Source of the DNA: Asaia bogorensis
GTDB lineage: Bacteria; Pseudomonadota; Alphaproteobacteria; Acetobacterales; Acetobacteraceae
DNA: 26,224 nucleotides
Assembly (NCBI GenBank): GCA_945871455.1
Contig: CAMBXJ010000006.1
Coordinates: forward strand, 1 to 26,224
Direction of reading: 5' to 3'
This document shows positions 8,063-17,242 of this stretch, in pieces. A program made the translations under genes and the position numbers. Under the pieces are notes generated by a model. That model saw nothing but the letters and a program-made list of their open reading frames with translations. It searched no databases and was not told the DNA's origin. Numbering within the stretch: the stretch's first letter is position 1; each line of letters begins with the position of its first letter.

Positions 8063-9040
8063 ATGAAGTTGCACACGACGATGATCGCGGTCGCGCTCGC
8101 CGCGCTGCCAGCAAGCGTGTTCGCGCAGGCCGTCCAGGTCGACCCGGCCCTGCCGAAATACGCGCCCGTATCGGGCATTTCCGGCAATCTGAAGTCGATC
8201 GGCTCGGATTCTCTGAACAATCTTATGGCGCTGTGGGCCGAAGGATACTCCGCCGCCTACCCCAACGTGAAGATCGAGATCGAGGGCAAGGGCAGCAGCA
8301 CCGCGCCGCCGGCCCTGATCGGTGGCACCGCGCAATTCGGCCCGATGAGCCGGCCGATGAACCAGCGTGAGATCGACGCCTTCCAGCAGAAATTCGGCTA
8401 CCCGCCGCGCGCCATCCGTGGCGCCGTCGATGCACTGGCGGTCTATGTCCACAAGGACAATCCCATCCCCTGCATGACGTTGCAGCAGGTCGATGCCGTG
8501 TTCTCCAAGGGCCGTCGTGGCGGTCTTCCGGCTGAAATCAACACGTGGGGCCAGCTTGGCATGACCGGCGACTGGGCAAACCGCCCGATCAGCCTGTATG
8601 GCCGCAACAGCGCGTCCGGCACCTACGGCTACTTTAAGGAAGTGGCCCTGTTCAACGGCGACTACCGTGACAGCGTGAAGGAACAGCCGGGTTCATCCAC
8701 CGTGGTCCAGGGCGTTGCCAGCGACAAATTCGCGATCGGCTTCTCGGGCGTCGGCTACAAGACGGCGGACGTCCGCAGCGTACCGCTGGCCTCGAAGGCC
8801 GGTGAAAAATGCTACGATGCGGTGGCGCAACACGCCTACGCGGGCGACTATCCCATCAGCCGGTTCCTTTACATCTACTTGAACGTCAACCCGAACCAGC
8901 CGCTGGATCCGCTGCGCCGCGAATTCGTGAAGTTCGTCTACTCACAGCAGGGTCAGTCGGCTACGGTGAAGGATGGATACTTCCCCGTCCCGAATGCGAT
9001 TGCCGTCGAAGACCTGAAGGCCAAGGGCATCACGAACTGA
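8063..9040 (+). CDS. pstS: Phosphate ABC transporter substrate-binding protein PstS (pseudomonad-type)
   Basis: A 325-residue periplasmic phosphate-binding protein. The signal peptide (MKLHTTMIAVALAALPASVFA) is probably cut before Gln22. The mature protein has SGNLKSIGSDSLNNLM, then GKGSSTAPPALIGGTAQFGPMSRPM, then GRNSASGTYGYFKE, the Ser/Gly/Arg loops that bind phosphate in PstS proteins. The WAEGYSAAYPNVKIEIEGKG block resembles the PstS type of Pseudomonas and Vibrio rather than the common alphaproteobacterial type, which appears as the second PstS in this operon. First gene of the pst operon. A strong hairpin lies just after its stop and may set pstS mRNA above the permease mRNA. Confidence 0.95.
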   Translation: MKLHTTMIAVALAALPASVFAQAVQVDPALPKYAPVSGISGNLKSIGSDSLNNLMALWAEGYSAAYPNVKIEIEGKGSSTAPPALIGGTAQFGPMSRPMNQREIDAFQQKFGYPPRAIRGAVDALAVYVHKDNPIPCMTLQQVDAVFSKGRRGGLPAEINTWGQLGMTGDWANRPISLYGRNSASGTYGYFKEVALFNGDYRDSVKEQPGSSTVVQGVASDKFAIGFSGVGYKTADVRSVPLASKAGEKCYDAVAQHAYAGDYPISRFLYIYLNVNPNQPLDPLRREFVKFVYSQQGQSATVKDGYFPVPNAIAVEDLKAKGITN

Positions 9041-9061
9041 GAGTGATTTAAACGGAGTTTT

Positions 9062-9084
9062 GGCGGGGCCGTTCGAGCCCCGCC
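9062..9084 (+). promoter_or_regulatory. Intercistronic hairpin between pstS and pstC
   Basis: GGCGGGGC (9062-9069) pairs perfectly with GCCCCGCC (9077-9084) around a 7-base loop. There is no following T-run, so this is probably a partial terminator or an mRNA-stabilising structure behind pstS, not a full terminator. It ends 8 bases before the pstC ATG at 9093, where a ribosome binding site would normally sit. Confidence 0.6.
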
Positions 9085-9092
9085 GCTATCCT

Positions 9093-11684
9093 ATGACAGA
9101 CGCCGCACAACCCGTTCGCCGGCAGAACCGCGTTACGCGCCGTTCCGTCAAGATTATCGACCGCGTGGCCAATTGGACAATCACGGCCGGTGGCTTGCTG
9201 GTGATTCTGGCCGTGGCGACGATCATGGTCTTCCTGGTCCAGGTCGTCGTACCCCTGTTCTCGGGGGCCCGGATCGAGACCGCCCGCGAATACCGGATTC
9301 CGAACCTGCCGGCGCAGGTCCGCATGGTGAATGCCGACGAGTATCGCACCATCGGCATTGCCCTGGGCAGCGACGGCGGCCTGACCGCTTGGCATCTCGG
9401 CACCGGCACCCCCCTCAAGGTTCCGCGCTTCGATCTGGGCGATGCGAAGGCCAGCGCGTTCGTGCGCACGATCGATCGCAGCAACGTGGCTTTTGGCTTC
9501 GAGGACGGCACTGTGCGCTTCGGCGCGGTGACACTGCCGCCCACCATCCTCTCGGCCGACCAACTGCCGGCTGGTCTGAATCGGCTCGATGCTCGCGACA
9601 GCAGCGACGGCGTGTCGATCTTCAGTCACATTCCGGGCAACCAGTCGCGTCGGATCGACGTTGCGGTCCGGCTCGATCCCCCGCAGCAGGTCGCACCCAT
9701 CGGCACTGCCATCGTCGCGATGGATTACCGACGCGGCGGCACCGCCGAACGCCCGACCCTGTCTTTCGTCACCGCGGATGCGTCCGGCGCGGTTCGGCTG
9801 TCGCGCGCGGAAAGCCGCCTCAACATCATGACCCGCCAGATGCGGACCACGGTCGACACGGCCGAGTTGCCACCGCTGCCGGCGGGCACCGAGATCCGCA
9901 CCCTGCTGATGACCGACAAGGCCGACACGGTCCTGGTCGGCTCCGCCACCGGTGAGGTATTCCGCTACGACACGCGCGACTTCCGTGCGCCCCGGCTGGC
10001 CGAACGCCGGCGGGTGACGGAGGGCAATGAGGGACTGTCCAGCCTCGCGTTCCTGATCGGCGAACAGTCGCTGGTCACCGGCGGCGATCGCGGAGAAGTC
10101 GACGTCTTCTTCACCTTGCCCGGAGGCGATGGAACCGCGGACGGGCGCCACCTGGTGCGTGCCCATGTGTTGGAACGCCACGCCAACGGCGTCGACAGCA
10201 TGGCGGCCAGCCAGCGCGGCAAGATGTTCCTGACCGAGGATCGATCCGGGGCCATCTGGCTGCGCCATTCGACCAGCGGCCAGACGATGTTGAAAATGCA
10301 GGGCAGCGGCCAGCGATCCGCGATCGCGCTGACGCCGCGCGATGACGGCGTCATTGCCGTTGCGAACGACGGACAGGTGCATGTCTGGACCATCGACGCA
10401 CCGCATCCGGAAACGACTCTGGCGACGATCTTCGGCGCCGTCTGGTACGAGGGCTATCCCGAGCCCGGCTTCACATGGCAATCCAGCGCCGGGACCGATC
10501 AGTTCGAACCGAAACTCAGTCTGCTGCCTCTGATTTTCGGCACATTGAAAGCCACCATCTACGCGTTGCTGTTCTCGGTGCCGATCGCCCTGCTCGCGGC
10601 GATCTATACCAGCGAATTCGTGCACGGCCGGGTGCGGGCATTCATCAAGCCCGCCATGGAAATGATGGCCAGCCTACCGAGCGTGGTGCTGGGGTTCATC
10701 GCGGCGCTGATCCTGGCGCCGATGGTGGAGGATGTGGTTCCCGCGATCCTCTTCATGCTCATTCTGGTGCCGATGATGCTGATCGCCGCCGGGTACGCGT
10801 GGCAGATCATGCCCCGCGCCCTGGCCCTGCGTCTCGGCGGGTTGCCTAAACTGGCGCTGGTCTTCCTGCTGCTGTTCCTGTCGGTTCCGCTGGCGCGAAT
10901 TCTGGCGCGTCCGTTCGAGGTCATTGTGTTCGCCGGCGATATCAAGGCGTGGTTGAACGGCGATATCGGCCAGGGGATCGCCTTTACCGCCTTCATCCTG
11001 CTGCCCGCATCGGCGGTTGCCGTCTCGGTCTTCTTCAACGCCGTGCTGGGCCGGATGGTCGAAATCATGACGGGTAGCCGCGCCCGCGGGGTGATCGCCA
11101 TGGTGGCGATGCTGCGCTGGATCGTGATCCTGGTGTCGGCCGTAGCGCTCGCCGGGGCCGTGTCCTGGCTGCTCGCTTCCATTGGCTTTGACCCGCGCGG
11201 CGGGGTTGTCGGTACCTATGTGCAACGGAATACGCTGATCGTCGGCTTCGCCATGGGCTTCGCCGTGATCCCGATCATCTACACGATCGCGGAGGACGCC
11301 CTGAACAGCGTCCCCGAACATCTGCGCGCGGCGAGCATGGCGTGCGGGGCGACGCCCTGGCAGACCGCGACGCGGATCATCCTGCCCACCGCGGCATCCG
11401 GCGTGTTCGCCGCCGTGATGATCGGGATGGGCCGAGCGGTGGGAGAGACGATGATCGTGGTCATGGCAGCCGGCAACACGCCGGTCCTGGAGTGGAACAT
11501 CTTTAACGGCCTGCGTGCCCTGTCGGCGAATATCGCCGTCGAACTGCCTGAAGCCGTGCGCGACGGCACGTTGTATCGGATGCTGTTCCTGGCCGCCCTG
11601 ACCCTGTTCGCGATGACCTTCGTGGTGAACACGCTGGCCGAGATCATCCGGTTACGCTTCCGGCGCCGGGCGGCATCGCTGTGA
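9093..11684 (+). CDS. pstC: Phosphate ABC transporter permease PstC with large periplasmic propeller-like domain
   Basis: An 863-residue inner-membrane permease, more than twice the size of E. coli PstC. One membrane helix (about 30-56) is followed by a ~410-residue periplasmic region with repeated short strands and motifs such as IGIALGSDGGLTAWHLGTGTPLKV, VAFGFEDGTVRFGAV and FRYDTRDFRAPRLAERRR, suggesting a WD40/beta-propeller-like fold. The ABC permease domain starts near residue 475 (LLPLIFGTLKATIYALLFSV). It carries the EAA loop (EHLRAASMACGATPWQTATRIILP) and GMGRAVGETM, which are diagnostic of PstC. Long PstC proteins of this kind are known from Pseudomonas and Vibrio. The ATG at 9093 is chosen over an in-frame TTG at 9060 that lies before the hairpin. 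It overlaps pstA by one base (TGATG). Confidence 0.93.
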   Translation: MTDAAQPVRRQNRVTRRSVKIIDRVANWTITAGGLLVILAVATIMVFLVQVVVPLFSGARIETAREYRIPNLPAQVRMVNADEYRTIGIALGSDGGLTAWHLGTGTPLKVPRFDLGDAKASAFVRTIDRSNVAFGFEDGTVRFGAVTLPPTILSADQLPAGLNRLDARDSSDGVSIFSHIPGNQSRRIDVAVRLDPPQQVAPIGTAIVAMDYRRGGTAERPTLSFVTADASGAVRLSRAESRLNIMTRQMRTTVDTAELPPLPAGTEIRTLLMTDKADTVLVGSATGEVFRYDTRDFRAPRLAERRRVTEGNEGLSSLAFLIGEQSLVTGGDRGEVDVFFTLPGGDGTADGRHLVRAHVLERHANGVDSMAASQRGKMFLTEDRSGAIWLRHSTSGQTMLKMQGSGQRSAIALTPRDDGVIAVANDGQVHVWTIDAPHPETTLATIFGAVWYEGYPEPGFTWQSSAGTDQFEPKLSLLPLIFGTLKATIYALLFSVPIALLAAIYTSEFVHGRVRAFIKPAMEMMASLPSVVLGFIAALILAPMVEDVVPAILFMLILVPMMLIAAGYAWQIMPRALALRLGGLPKLALVFLLLFLSVPLARILARPFEVIVFAGDIKAWLNGDIGQGIAFTAFILLPASAVAVSVFFNAVLGRMVEIMTGSRARGVIAMVAMLRWIVILVSAVALAGAVSWLLASIGFDPRGGVVGTYVQRNTLIVGFAMGFAVIPIIYTIAEDALNSVPEHLRAASMACGATPWQTATRIILPTAASGVFAAVMIGMGRAVGETMIVVMAAGNTPVLEWNIFNGLRALSANIAVELPEAVRDGTLYRMLFLAALTLFAMTFVVNTLAEIIRLRFRRRAASL

Positions 11685-13435
11685 TGAACACGGTGAACCC
11701 GCCCGCCAAGCCTGCTACGATCGAGGCATTGTCGGGCCGCGTCCTCGCGACGCAAGGCAAGGCGAGACTGGGAGACCTGGAGGCCGACGGCGAACCGATG
11801 GTGTGGTGCCTGGGTGGCGCGCTCGCCCTGGGCATTGTCATGGTCCTCAGCCTGCTGATCCTGGTGGTGTGGAACGGTGCCGTCACGTTCTGGCCGAAGC
11901 CGATCGACATGGTTCGCGTGACGGACAATGCCGTGATCGCCGGTGAACCCGTGCGAACGGCAAGCTGGGCACCCGGGCCGGAGGTACTCGAAACCCTGAC
12001 CCCCGACATGCGGGCACGCATTACAGCATCCGGCGGGTCGGCGGACCGCGCACTGTACCGGATCGGCAATTACGACCTTTACGGCGACGATTTCCGCTGG
12101 GTCGCGGACTTTCAGGTTGTCTCGCGTGAACGTCCGCGCGACCTGGTGCTGATCGAGCGGCTTGAATGGGGCGTGTTCATCGGCCGGATCGCGGCCTTCG
12201 AGCAAAAGGGCCAGCGCCGGGACGTAACCTCCCCAGAGGATGCGGCACTGACGGCGGCGCACGATGCCGCTCGGCAACGATGGGCGAGCATCCGGCGTAT
12301 CGAGCGCACCGAGATCGGCGCGGTCAACCACGATCTGGAACGGGAAAGGCTGGAACTTCGACGCGCCCTGCTGAATGATCCGTCTCCGACGGCCGTTACC
12401 GTGGCGGAAGCCCGGTTCTCGGCCGCGGAAGCGAAGCTGAAAGCAAAATACGAAGCGCTCGCTCAGCAGGCTCGGAGGCTTCGTGCCGAGAACGCCACGG
12501 ACAAGATTTTTCTGCATGACATCACCGGCCGGCCGGTGGAACTGCCGCTTTCGTCCTTGGTGCGGTACTATGCCGCGAATGATCTGGGGCCGTTTCAGAA
12601 GGTCTCGATCTATGGCTCCCGCTGGTGGGAATTCCTGACCGACGAACCGCGTGAGGCAAACACCGAAGGCGGCGTGATGCCGGCGATCTTCGGAACCTTC
12701 GCGATGACCCTTTTGCTGGTCATCGTCGTGGCGCCGTTCGGCGTCGTCACCGCGCTTTATCTGCGGGAATACGCGCGCCAGGGCCGCATCACCGCTCTGG
12801 TTCGCATCAGCGTGAACAACCTGGCCGGTGTGCCATCCATCGTCTATGGCGTGTTCGGGCTTGGCTTCTTCGCCTATATCCTGGGCGGTAACATCGACGC
12901 GCTGTTCTTCCCCGAACGGCTGCCGAACCCGACCTTCGGCACGGGCGGCCTGCTCTGGGCCTCGCTGACGCTCGCATTGCTGACCGTACCCGTGGTGATC
13001 GTTTCGACCGAGGAGGCACTCGCCGCCGTGCCGCGCAGCATGCGGGAGGGTTCGCTGGCCTGTGGTGCGTCGAAATGGCAGACCATCCGCCGCATCGTGC
13101 TGCCGCGCGCCCTGCCCGGCATCATGACGGGCCTGATCCTGGCCATGGCACGCGGTGCCGGAGAAGTGGCGCCGTTGATGCTGGTGGGCGTTGTGAAACT
13201 GGCGCCGGAACTGCCGATCGACGGGTTCTATCCGTTCGTGCACCTGGAGCGCAGCTTCATGCATCTGGGGTTTCATATCTACGACGTGGGCTTCCAGAGC
13301 CGAAACAGCGAGGCCGGCAAGCCGATGGTCTTCGTGACCACATTACTGCTGATCGCGCTGATCTTCCTTATGAGTATCGGCACCATCGTCATCCGCAATC
13401 GTCTGAAGCGGAAATTTCAAGGAAGTCAGTTCTGA
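11684..13435 (+). CDS. pstA: Phosphate ABC transporter permease PstA with periplasmic coiled-coil insert
   Basis: A 583-residue permease with one N-terminal helix (about 41-66) and a periplasmic region to about residue 325. That region contains a ~90-residue charged helical stretch (about 186-275, e.g. [20 protein letters not shown] and [20 protein letters not shown]) that should form a coiled-coil hairpin. The permease domain follows from about 330, with [21 protein letters not shown], the EAA loop [21 protein letters not shown] and [16 protein letters not shown]. coli PstA is about half this length. Long PstA goes with long PstC in pseudomonad-type systems. The ATG overlaps the pstC stop (TGATG); GTG at 11681 is an alternative. 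The stop overlaps pstB in the same way. Confidence 0.93.
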   Translation: MNTVNPPAKPATIEALSGRVLATQGKARLGDLEADGEPMVWCLGGALALGIVMVLSLLILVVWNGAVTFWPKPIDMVRVTDNAVIAGEPVRTASWAPGPEVLETLTPDMRARITASGGSADRALYRIGNYDLYGDDFRWVADFQVVSRERPRDLVLIERLEWGVFIGRIAAFEQKGQRRDVTSPEDAALTAAHDAARQRWASIRRIERTEIGAVNHDLERERLELRRALLNDPSPTAVTVAEARFSAAEAKLKAKYEALAQQARRLRAENATDKIFLHDITGRPVELPLSSLVRYYAANDLGPFQKVSIYGSRWWEFLTDEPREANTEGGVMPAIFGTFAMTLLLVIVVAPFGVVTALYLREYARQGRITALVRISVNNLAGVPSIVYGVFGLGFFAYILGGNIDALFFPERLPNPTFGTGGLLWASLTLALLTVPVVIVSTEEALAAVPRSMREGSLACGASKWQTIRRIVLPRALPGIMTGLILAMARGAGEVAPLMLVGVVKLAPELPIDGFYPFVHLERSFMHLGFHIYDVGFQSRNSEAGKPMVFVTTLLLIALIFLMSIGTIVIRNRLKRKFQGSQF

Positions 13436-14283
13436 TGGAAGCTGTTTCCGCCGTCGCGTCGTCCGCGACATTCGGCGCCAACCCCTCGGATATGGGGCCG
13501 ACCGTCTATCATCCCAAACCCGGCGGCAAGGGGGCGGTGCTGTCGATCGATCGTTTCAGCCTCTGGTACGGCCGCTCCCAGGCTCTGTTCGAGAACACGC
13601 TCGATATCGAGGAAGGACTGGTTACCTCCCTGATCGGTCCGTCCGGCTGCGGCAAATCCACCTTGCTGCGCGCATTCAATCGGATGAACGACCTGATCGA
13701 AGGCGTGCGGGTGGCCGGCACGATTACTCTGAACGGCGATGATGTCTATGCGCGTGGCGCCGATGTGATCGCGTTGCGCAAGCGCATGGGCATGGTATTC
13801 CAGAAACCCAACCCGTTTCCAATGAGCGTGTTCGAGAATGTCGCCTATCCGATGCGGATCGACGGCGTGCGGGATCGGAACCTGATCGCGGAAACCGTCG
13901 AACGTAGCCTGCGCGCCGCCGCGCTCTGGGACGAAGCGAAAGACCGCCTGAAGGACAGTGCGCTCGGCCTGTCGGGTGGCCAGCAGCAACGCCTGTGTAT
14001 CGCCCGGGCGATCGCCGGCGATCCGGAAGTGCTGCTGATGGACGAGCCATGCAGCGCGCTGGATCCGATCGCAACGGCCCGCATCGAAGAACTGATCGAT
14101 GAGCTGCGCGGGCGTTACACCATCGTCATGGTCACGCACAGCATGGCGCAGGCCGCCCGCGTGTCCGACAACACTGCCTTCATGTATCTGGGTCGGCTGA
14201 TCGAATACGGCACGTCCGCGACGATCTTCACCGCGCCGAAAGTATCCAGAACCCAAGACTATGTGACCGGCCGGTTCGGCTGA
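13435..14283 (+). CDS. pstB: Phosphate ABC transporter ATP-binding protein PstB
   Basis: A 282-residue ATPase that powers phosphate import. Walker A is GPSGCGKST (68-76), and [10 protein letters not shown] is a PstB hallmark. The Q-loop is [20 protein letters not shown], the signature is [16 protein letters not shown] (from about 180), Walker B is [16 protein letters not shown] and the H-loop is IVMVTHSM. The 35-residue N-terminal extension before the ABC fold is longer than in E. coli PstB and common in proteobacterial homologues. The ATG overlaps the pstA stop by one base. No phoU follows; the next gene is a second PstS. Confidence 0.97.
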   Translation: MEAVSAVASSATFGANPSDMGPTVYHPKPGGKGAVLSIDRFSLWYGRSQALFENTLDIEEGLVTSLIGPSGCGKSTLLRAFNRMNDLIEGVRVAGTITLNGDDVYARGADVIALRKRMGMVFQKPNPFPMSVFENVAYPMRIDGVRDRNLIAETVERSLRAAALWDEAKDRLKDSALGLSGGQQQRLCIARAIAGDPEVLLMDEPCSALDPIATARIEELIDELRGRYTIVMVTHSMAQAARVSDNTAFMYLGRLIEYGTSATIFTAPKVSRTQDYVTGRFG

Positions 14284-14308
14284 ACAATCACGACAGGAGG
14301 GACTGCGC

Positions 14309-15367
14309 ATGGCTACGAAACGACGCCAAATCGGAATTTTCGCTACGGCGCTGGCTGGCATATTGTTCGCGGGCTCCGCCGCGATGGCACAAAAGCGCGA
14401 TACGATCCTGATCACGGGCAGTTCGACCGTAAACCCGTTCAGCCGAGCGGTGGCGGAACGATTGACGACGGAGGGCGGGTTCAAGGCGCCCAAGATCGAC
14501 AGTACCGGAACGGTCCGCGGATACAATCTGTTCTGCCAGGGAGCCGGATCGCGGTATCCGGACATCCAGAATGCATCGCGTCGTATGAATGGTCTGGAAT
14601 TCGCGCTGTGCACCAAGAACGGCGTGAACGAGATCATGGAAATCCCGATCGGCCATGACGGAATCGTCCTCGCCACGCGTAAGGACGCCGCGGCCTTCAG
14701 CGTGACGCGCGCGCAGTTCTGGCAGGCCGTCGCCAAGGAAGTGCCGCGCAACGGCGCATTCGTTCCCAACCCCTATGCCACCTGGCGCCAGATCGACAGC
14801 GCGCTCCCCGATTGGCCCATCCTGGTGTTGGGCCCGCCGCCGACGTCCGGCACGCGCGACAGCTTCACCGACCTTCTGATGAACGCAGCCTGCCAGACCT
14901 TCGCCGAAGTGCGTGCCTTGACGGAAGCTGCTCGGCGACGGGCTGTCTGCGCAACGGTTCGCGAGGACGGAAAATGGGTCGACTCCGGCGAGGACGACGC
15001 AAAGATCGTCGCCCGGATCGGCTCCTCGCCCGCGGGTGTGATTGGCGTTTTCGGATATAGTTTCCTGGACGAAAATGCCGACAAGCTGAAAGGTGCGGCA
15101 CTGGAAGGCGTCGCTCCCACCGCCGACAACATCGCGGCCGGTCGCTATCCGCTGGCACGTCCGCTGTTCATCTACGTCAAGCGTCCTAACTTCGCTTTCG
15201 TTGCCGGGCTGAAGGAATATCTCAACCTCTATGTTTCGCCAGGGGCGATGGGACCGGGGGGATTTCTGATAAAGCGCGGGTTGGTCCCGCTTGACGCGAC
15301 CCAGCAGCAACGCCTGCGCGATGCGGTGTCGGCCCAGGTCATCATGCTGCGCCGGCCAGAAAGCTGA
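14309..15367 (+). CDS. pstS: Second phosphate-binding protein PstS (alphaproteobacterial type)
   Basis: A 352-residue periplasmic binding protein of another PstS subfamily. The signal peptide is cut after AMA (about residue 27). It then has ILITGSSTVNPFSRAVAERL, VRGYNLFCQGAGSRYPDIQNASRRM, IGHDGIVLATR, LGPPPTSGTRDSFTDL and GVIGVFGYSFLDENADKLKG, a pattern I associate with PstS of Rhodospirillales and Rhodobacterales. Four cysteines in the mature part (FCQG, ALCTK, AACQTF, AVCATV) could form two disulfides. The start has an excellent AGGAGG ribosome binding site eight bases upstream. The gene begins 25 bases after pstB on the same strand, so it belongs to the pst operon. It is followed by a stem-loop at 15395-15415. 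Confidence 0.92.
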   Translation: MATKRRQIGIFATALAGILFAGSAAMAQKRDTILITGSSTVNPFSRAVAERLTTEGGFKAPKIDSTGTVRGYNLFCQGAGSRYPDIQNASRRMNGLEFALCTKNGVNEIMEIPIGHDGIVLATRKDAAAFSVTRAQFWQAVAKEVPRNGAFVPNPYATWRQIDSALPDWPILVLGPPPTSGTRDSFTDLLMNAACQTFAEVRALTEAARRRAVCATVREDGKWVDSGEDDAKIVARIGSSPAGVIGVFGYSFLDENADKLKGAALEGVAPTADNIAAGRYPLARPLFIYVKRPNFAFVAGLKEYLNLYVSPGAMGPGGFLIKRGLVPLDATQQQRLRDAVSAQVIMLRRPES

Positions 15368-15394
15368 GCCGGCAGCGGCCAGCAAGGACCCGTT

Positions 15395-15415
15395 CATCCT
15401 TCCGACGGAAGGATG
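15395..15415 (+). terminator. Stem-loop after the pst operon
   Basis: CATCCTTCC (15395-15403) and GGAAGGATG (15407-15415) form a perfect 9-bp stem with a 3-base loop, 28 bases after the last pst stop codon. Only TTCGTTA follows, a weak U-tract, so termination may be partial. Confidence 0.55.
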
Positions 15416-15446
15416 TTCGTTACGTGGCTTCGTATCAGGTATGAAG

Positions 15447-15481
15447 GTGGGAGTGTCAGCGACGTTGTGCTGACACCCCAC
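15447..15481. terminator. Strong stem-loop between convergent pstS2 and aldo/keto reductase genes
   Basis: GTGGG (15447-15451) plus GTGTCAGC (15453-15460) pair with GCTGACAC (15469-15476) plus CCCAC (15477-15481): 13 base pairs with one bulged A and an 8-base loop. It sits three bases from the stop of the minus-strand reductase gene and works as a symmetric structure for both directions. No T-run is present on either side. Confidence 0.55.
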
Positions 15482-15483
15482 AC

Positions 15484-16491
15484 TCAGTTCCGTGGCGTGC
15501 GGCCTTCGATCGGATAGGCCGGATCATTGTAGCCCGGGGTCGACGGGTGACCGGGTGTCACCAGCCGATCGATCAGCGCCTCGTCTTCCCGCCCCAGCCG
15601 ACAGGCCAAGGCACCCACATAGTCATCCCATTGTTCCAGCGTGCGAGGCCCGCCAATCGCGGCGGTGACGAAGCGGTTGTTCAGCACCCACGCCATCGCG
15701 AACTGCCCCGGCGTCACGCCCAGCGATCGGGCGTGCTCGGCGATATCGCGGGCAATATGCAGGCTCTCCGACCGCCATTCCGATTCCAGCATCCGCCGAT
15801 CCTGCCGGCCGGCGCGGGTGCCAGCGGGCGGGGGCACATCCGGCTGGTATTTCCCGGTCAGTATCCCCCGTGCGAGCGGGCTGTACGGCACCACGCCCAA
15901 CCCGAAGTGATCGCAGGCCGGCAGATGCTCGACCTCCACTTCGCGGTTCAGAGCGTTATAGAGCGGCTGACTGGCCACGGGACGGTCGATACCGGCTTCG
16001 TCGCACAGACGACAAATCTCGGCGACCCTCCAGCTTTTGTAGTTGGACACGCCGAAATAGCGGATCTTCCCGGCCCGGATCAGATCGGCCAGGGCATGGA
16101 CGGTTTCGGCCAGAGGAGTCGCATGGTCTTCCTTGTGCAAATACAATAGGTCGATCACGTCGGTATCCAGCCGCCGCAGGCTTGCGTCGACCGCGAGTTG
16201 GACATGGCGGCGCGACAGGCCCCGCGCGTTCGGCCCCTGCCCTGTCGGGTTGGCACATTTTGTCGCCAACACCCACCAGGATCGATCCGCTTTGATCGCT
16301 CGCCCGACCACTTCTTCGGACCGGCCGCCAGTGTAGCCATCGGCGGTGTCGATGAAGTTCACCCCTTGCTCGCGGGCGCGGGCCACGATCGCGGTCGCGG
16401 TGGCTTCGTCCGCCGCACCGCCGAACATCATCGTGCCCAGGCACAACGGCGACACCTTCAATCCGCTGCGCCCCAACGAACGATATTCCAT
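15484..16491 (-). CDS. Aldo/keto reductase
   Basis: A 335-residue NADPH-dependent oxidoreductase of the aldo/keto reductase superfamily, starting MEYRSLGRSGLKVSPLCLGT. The catalytic tetrad is visible: Asp48 (FIDTADGY), Tyr53, Lys78 (LATKC) and His119 (LYLHKED). The strand motifs GKIRYFGVSNYKSW and VVPYSPLARGILTGKY are those of the YajO/Tas-like (AKR11-14) group. The ATG is preceded by a strong GGGGAGG site. The substrate is unknown. It is monocistronic, divergent from the CHR pair and convergent with the pst operon. Confidence 0.95.
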   Translation of the reverse strand: MEYRSLGRSGLKVSPLCLGTMMFGGAADEATATAIVARAREQGVNFIDTADGYTGGRSEEVVGRAIKADRSWWVLATKCANPTGQGPNARGLSRRHVQLAVDASLRRLDTDVIDLLYLHKEDHATPLAETVHALADLIRAGKIRYFGVSNYKSWRVAEICRLCDEAGIDRPVASQPLYNALNREVEVEHLPACDHFGLGVVPYSPLARGILTGKYQPDVPPPAGTRAGRQDRRMLESEWRSESLHIARDIAEHARSLGVTPGQFAMAWVLNNRFVTAAIGGPRTLEQWDDYVGALACRLGREDEALIDRLVTPGHPSTPGYNDPAYPIEGRTPRN

Positions 16492-16678
16492 CGACCAGCC
16501 TCCCCTATCGGCCCGTCACCATACCGACAGAGCTACTCGGTTGGCATCCCTCATCGAGACATCGCATCAGCATCCCACATCGGCACTTCGCTGCGATATC
16601 GCCCTGCACACACCCAGCCCTGTACCCCCTCCCTATACCCCACTGGGCAGCCCACACCGGAGAGGCTTGAATGACGGC

Positions 16679-17242
16679 ATGGGGAATCGGGATGCGCGCC
16701 AGCCGAGCCTGGCATCATTGTTCGCGGGTTTCGTCAGTATCGGCCTGATGAGCTTCGGGGGTGGTTTGGCGGCCTGGACCCGGCGAGAGGTCGTGCAGCG
16801 ACGAGGATGGCTGGACGATCGGCAATTCCTGTCCGGCTACGCCCTGTCGCAACTGGTCCCGGGCGCGACCAACGTCAATCTGGCCGTCTTCATCGGCGCG
16901 CAATTGCGTGGCCTGCCCGGCGCTTTCGCCACCTTCTGGGGTCTGACGACGGTGCCGCTGGTGATCGTGCTCACCCTGGGCGCGCTTTACCTTTATTCCC
17001 AGGGCATGCCAGCCGGCCATTGGTTCAGTGCGTCGCTGACCGGCATGGGGGCGGTCGCCATCGGCATGAACCTGGGCACCGGCATCCGCCTGGCTCGGCG
17101 CAATATCCGCGGCGCGATTCCCATCGGGATCGTCGCGGTCGTCACCGTCGCGATCGGCATTCTCGGATTTCCGTTGGTCCAGGTGCTGGCCATCATGATG
17201 CCGGTCAGCCTGTTCCTCGCCTGGTTGGGACGCGACAAGTGA
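16679..17242 (+). CDS. Chromate transporter family protein, first half (short-chain CHR)
   Basis: A 187-residue membrane protein with one CHR domain and about five hydrophobic segments. It starts FAGFVSIGLMSFGGGLAAWTRREVV and has the CHR motif LSGYALSQLVPGATNVNLAVFIG. The family exports chromate in some members, but many homologues have no proven substrate. The ATG at 16679 gives MGNRDARQPSLASLF; a TTG at 16667 directly after GGAGAGG is an alternative. Its TGA overlaps the GTG start of the next gene, and the two proteins correspond to the two halves of full-length ChrA. Such short CHR pairs work together as a heterodimer in Bacillus. Divergent from the reductase gene. Confidence 0.88.
   Translation: MGNRDARQPSLASLFAGFVSIGLMSFGGGLAAWTRREVVQRRGWLDDRQFLSGYALSQLVPGATNVNLAVFIGAQLRGLPGAFATFWGLTTVPLVIVLTLGALYLYSQGMPAGHWFSASLTGMGAVAIGMNLGTGIRLARRNIRGAIPIGIVAVVTVAIGILGFPLVQVLAIMMPVSLFLAWLGRDK

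Noticed and set aside
7372..8220. A 282-codon minus-strand frame overlapping the start of pstS
   Set aside because: It overlaps a certain gene by over 150 bases, has Arg/Pro/Gly-rich composition typical of an antisense GC frame, and matches no family.
9048..10625. A long (525-codon) minus-strand frame opposite pstC, and similar ones opposite pstA and pstB (11279-13276, 13426-14769)
   Set aside because: They are mirror frames of well-supported coding sequence; their His/Gln/Arg/Asp-rich translation is typical of antisense in GC-rich DNA.
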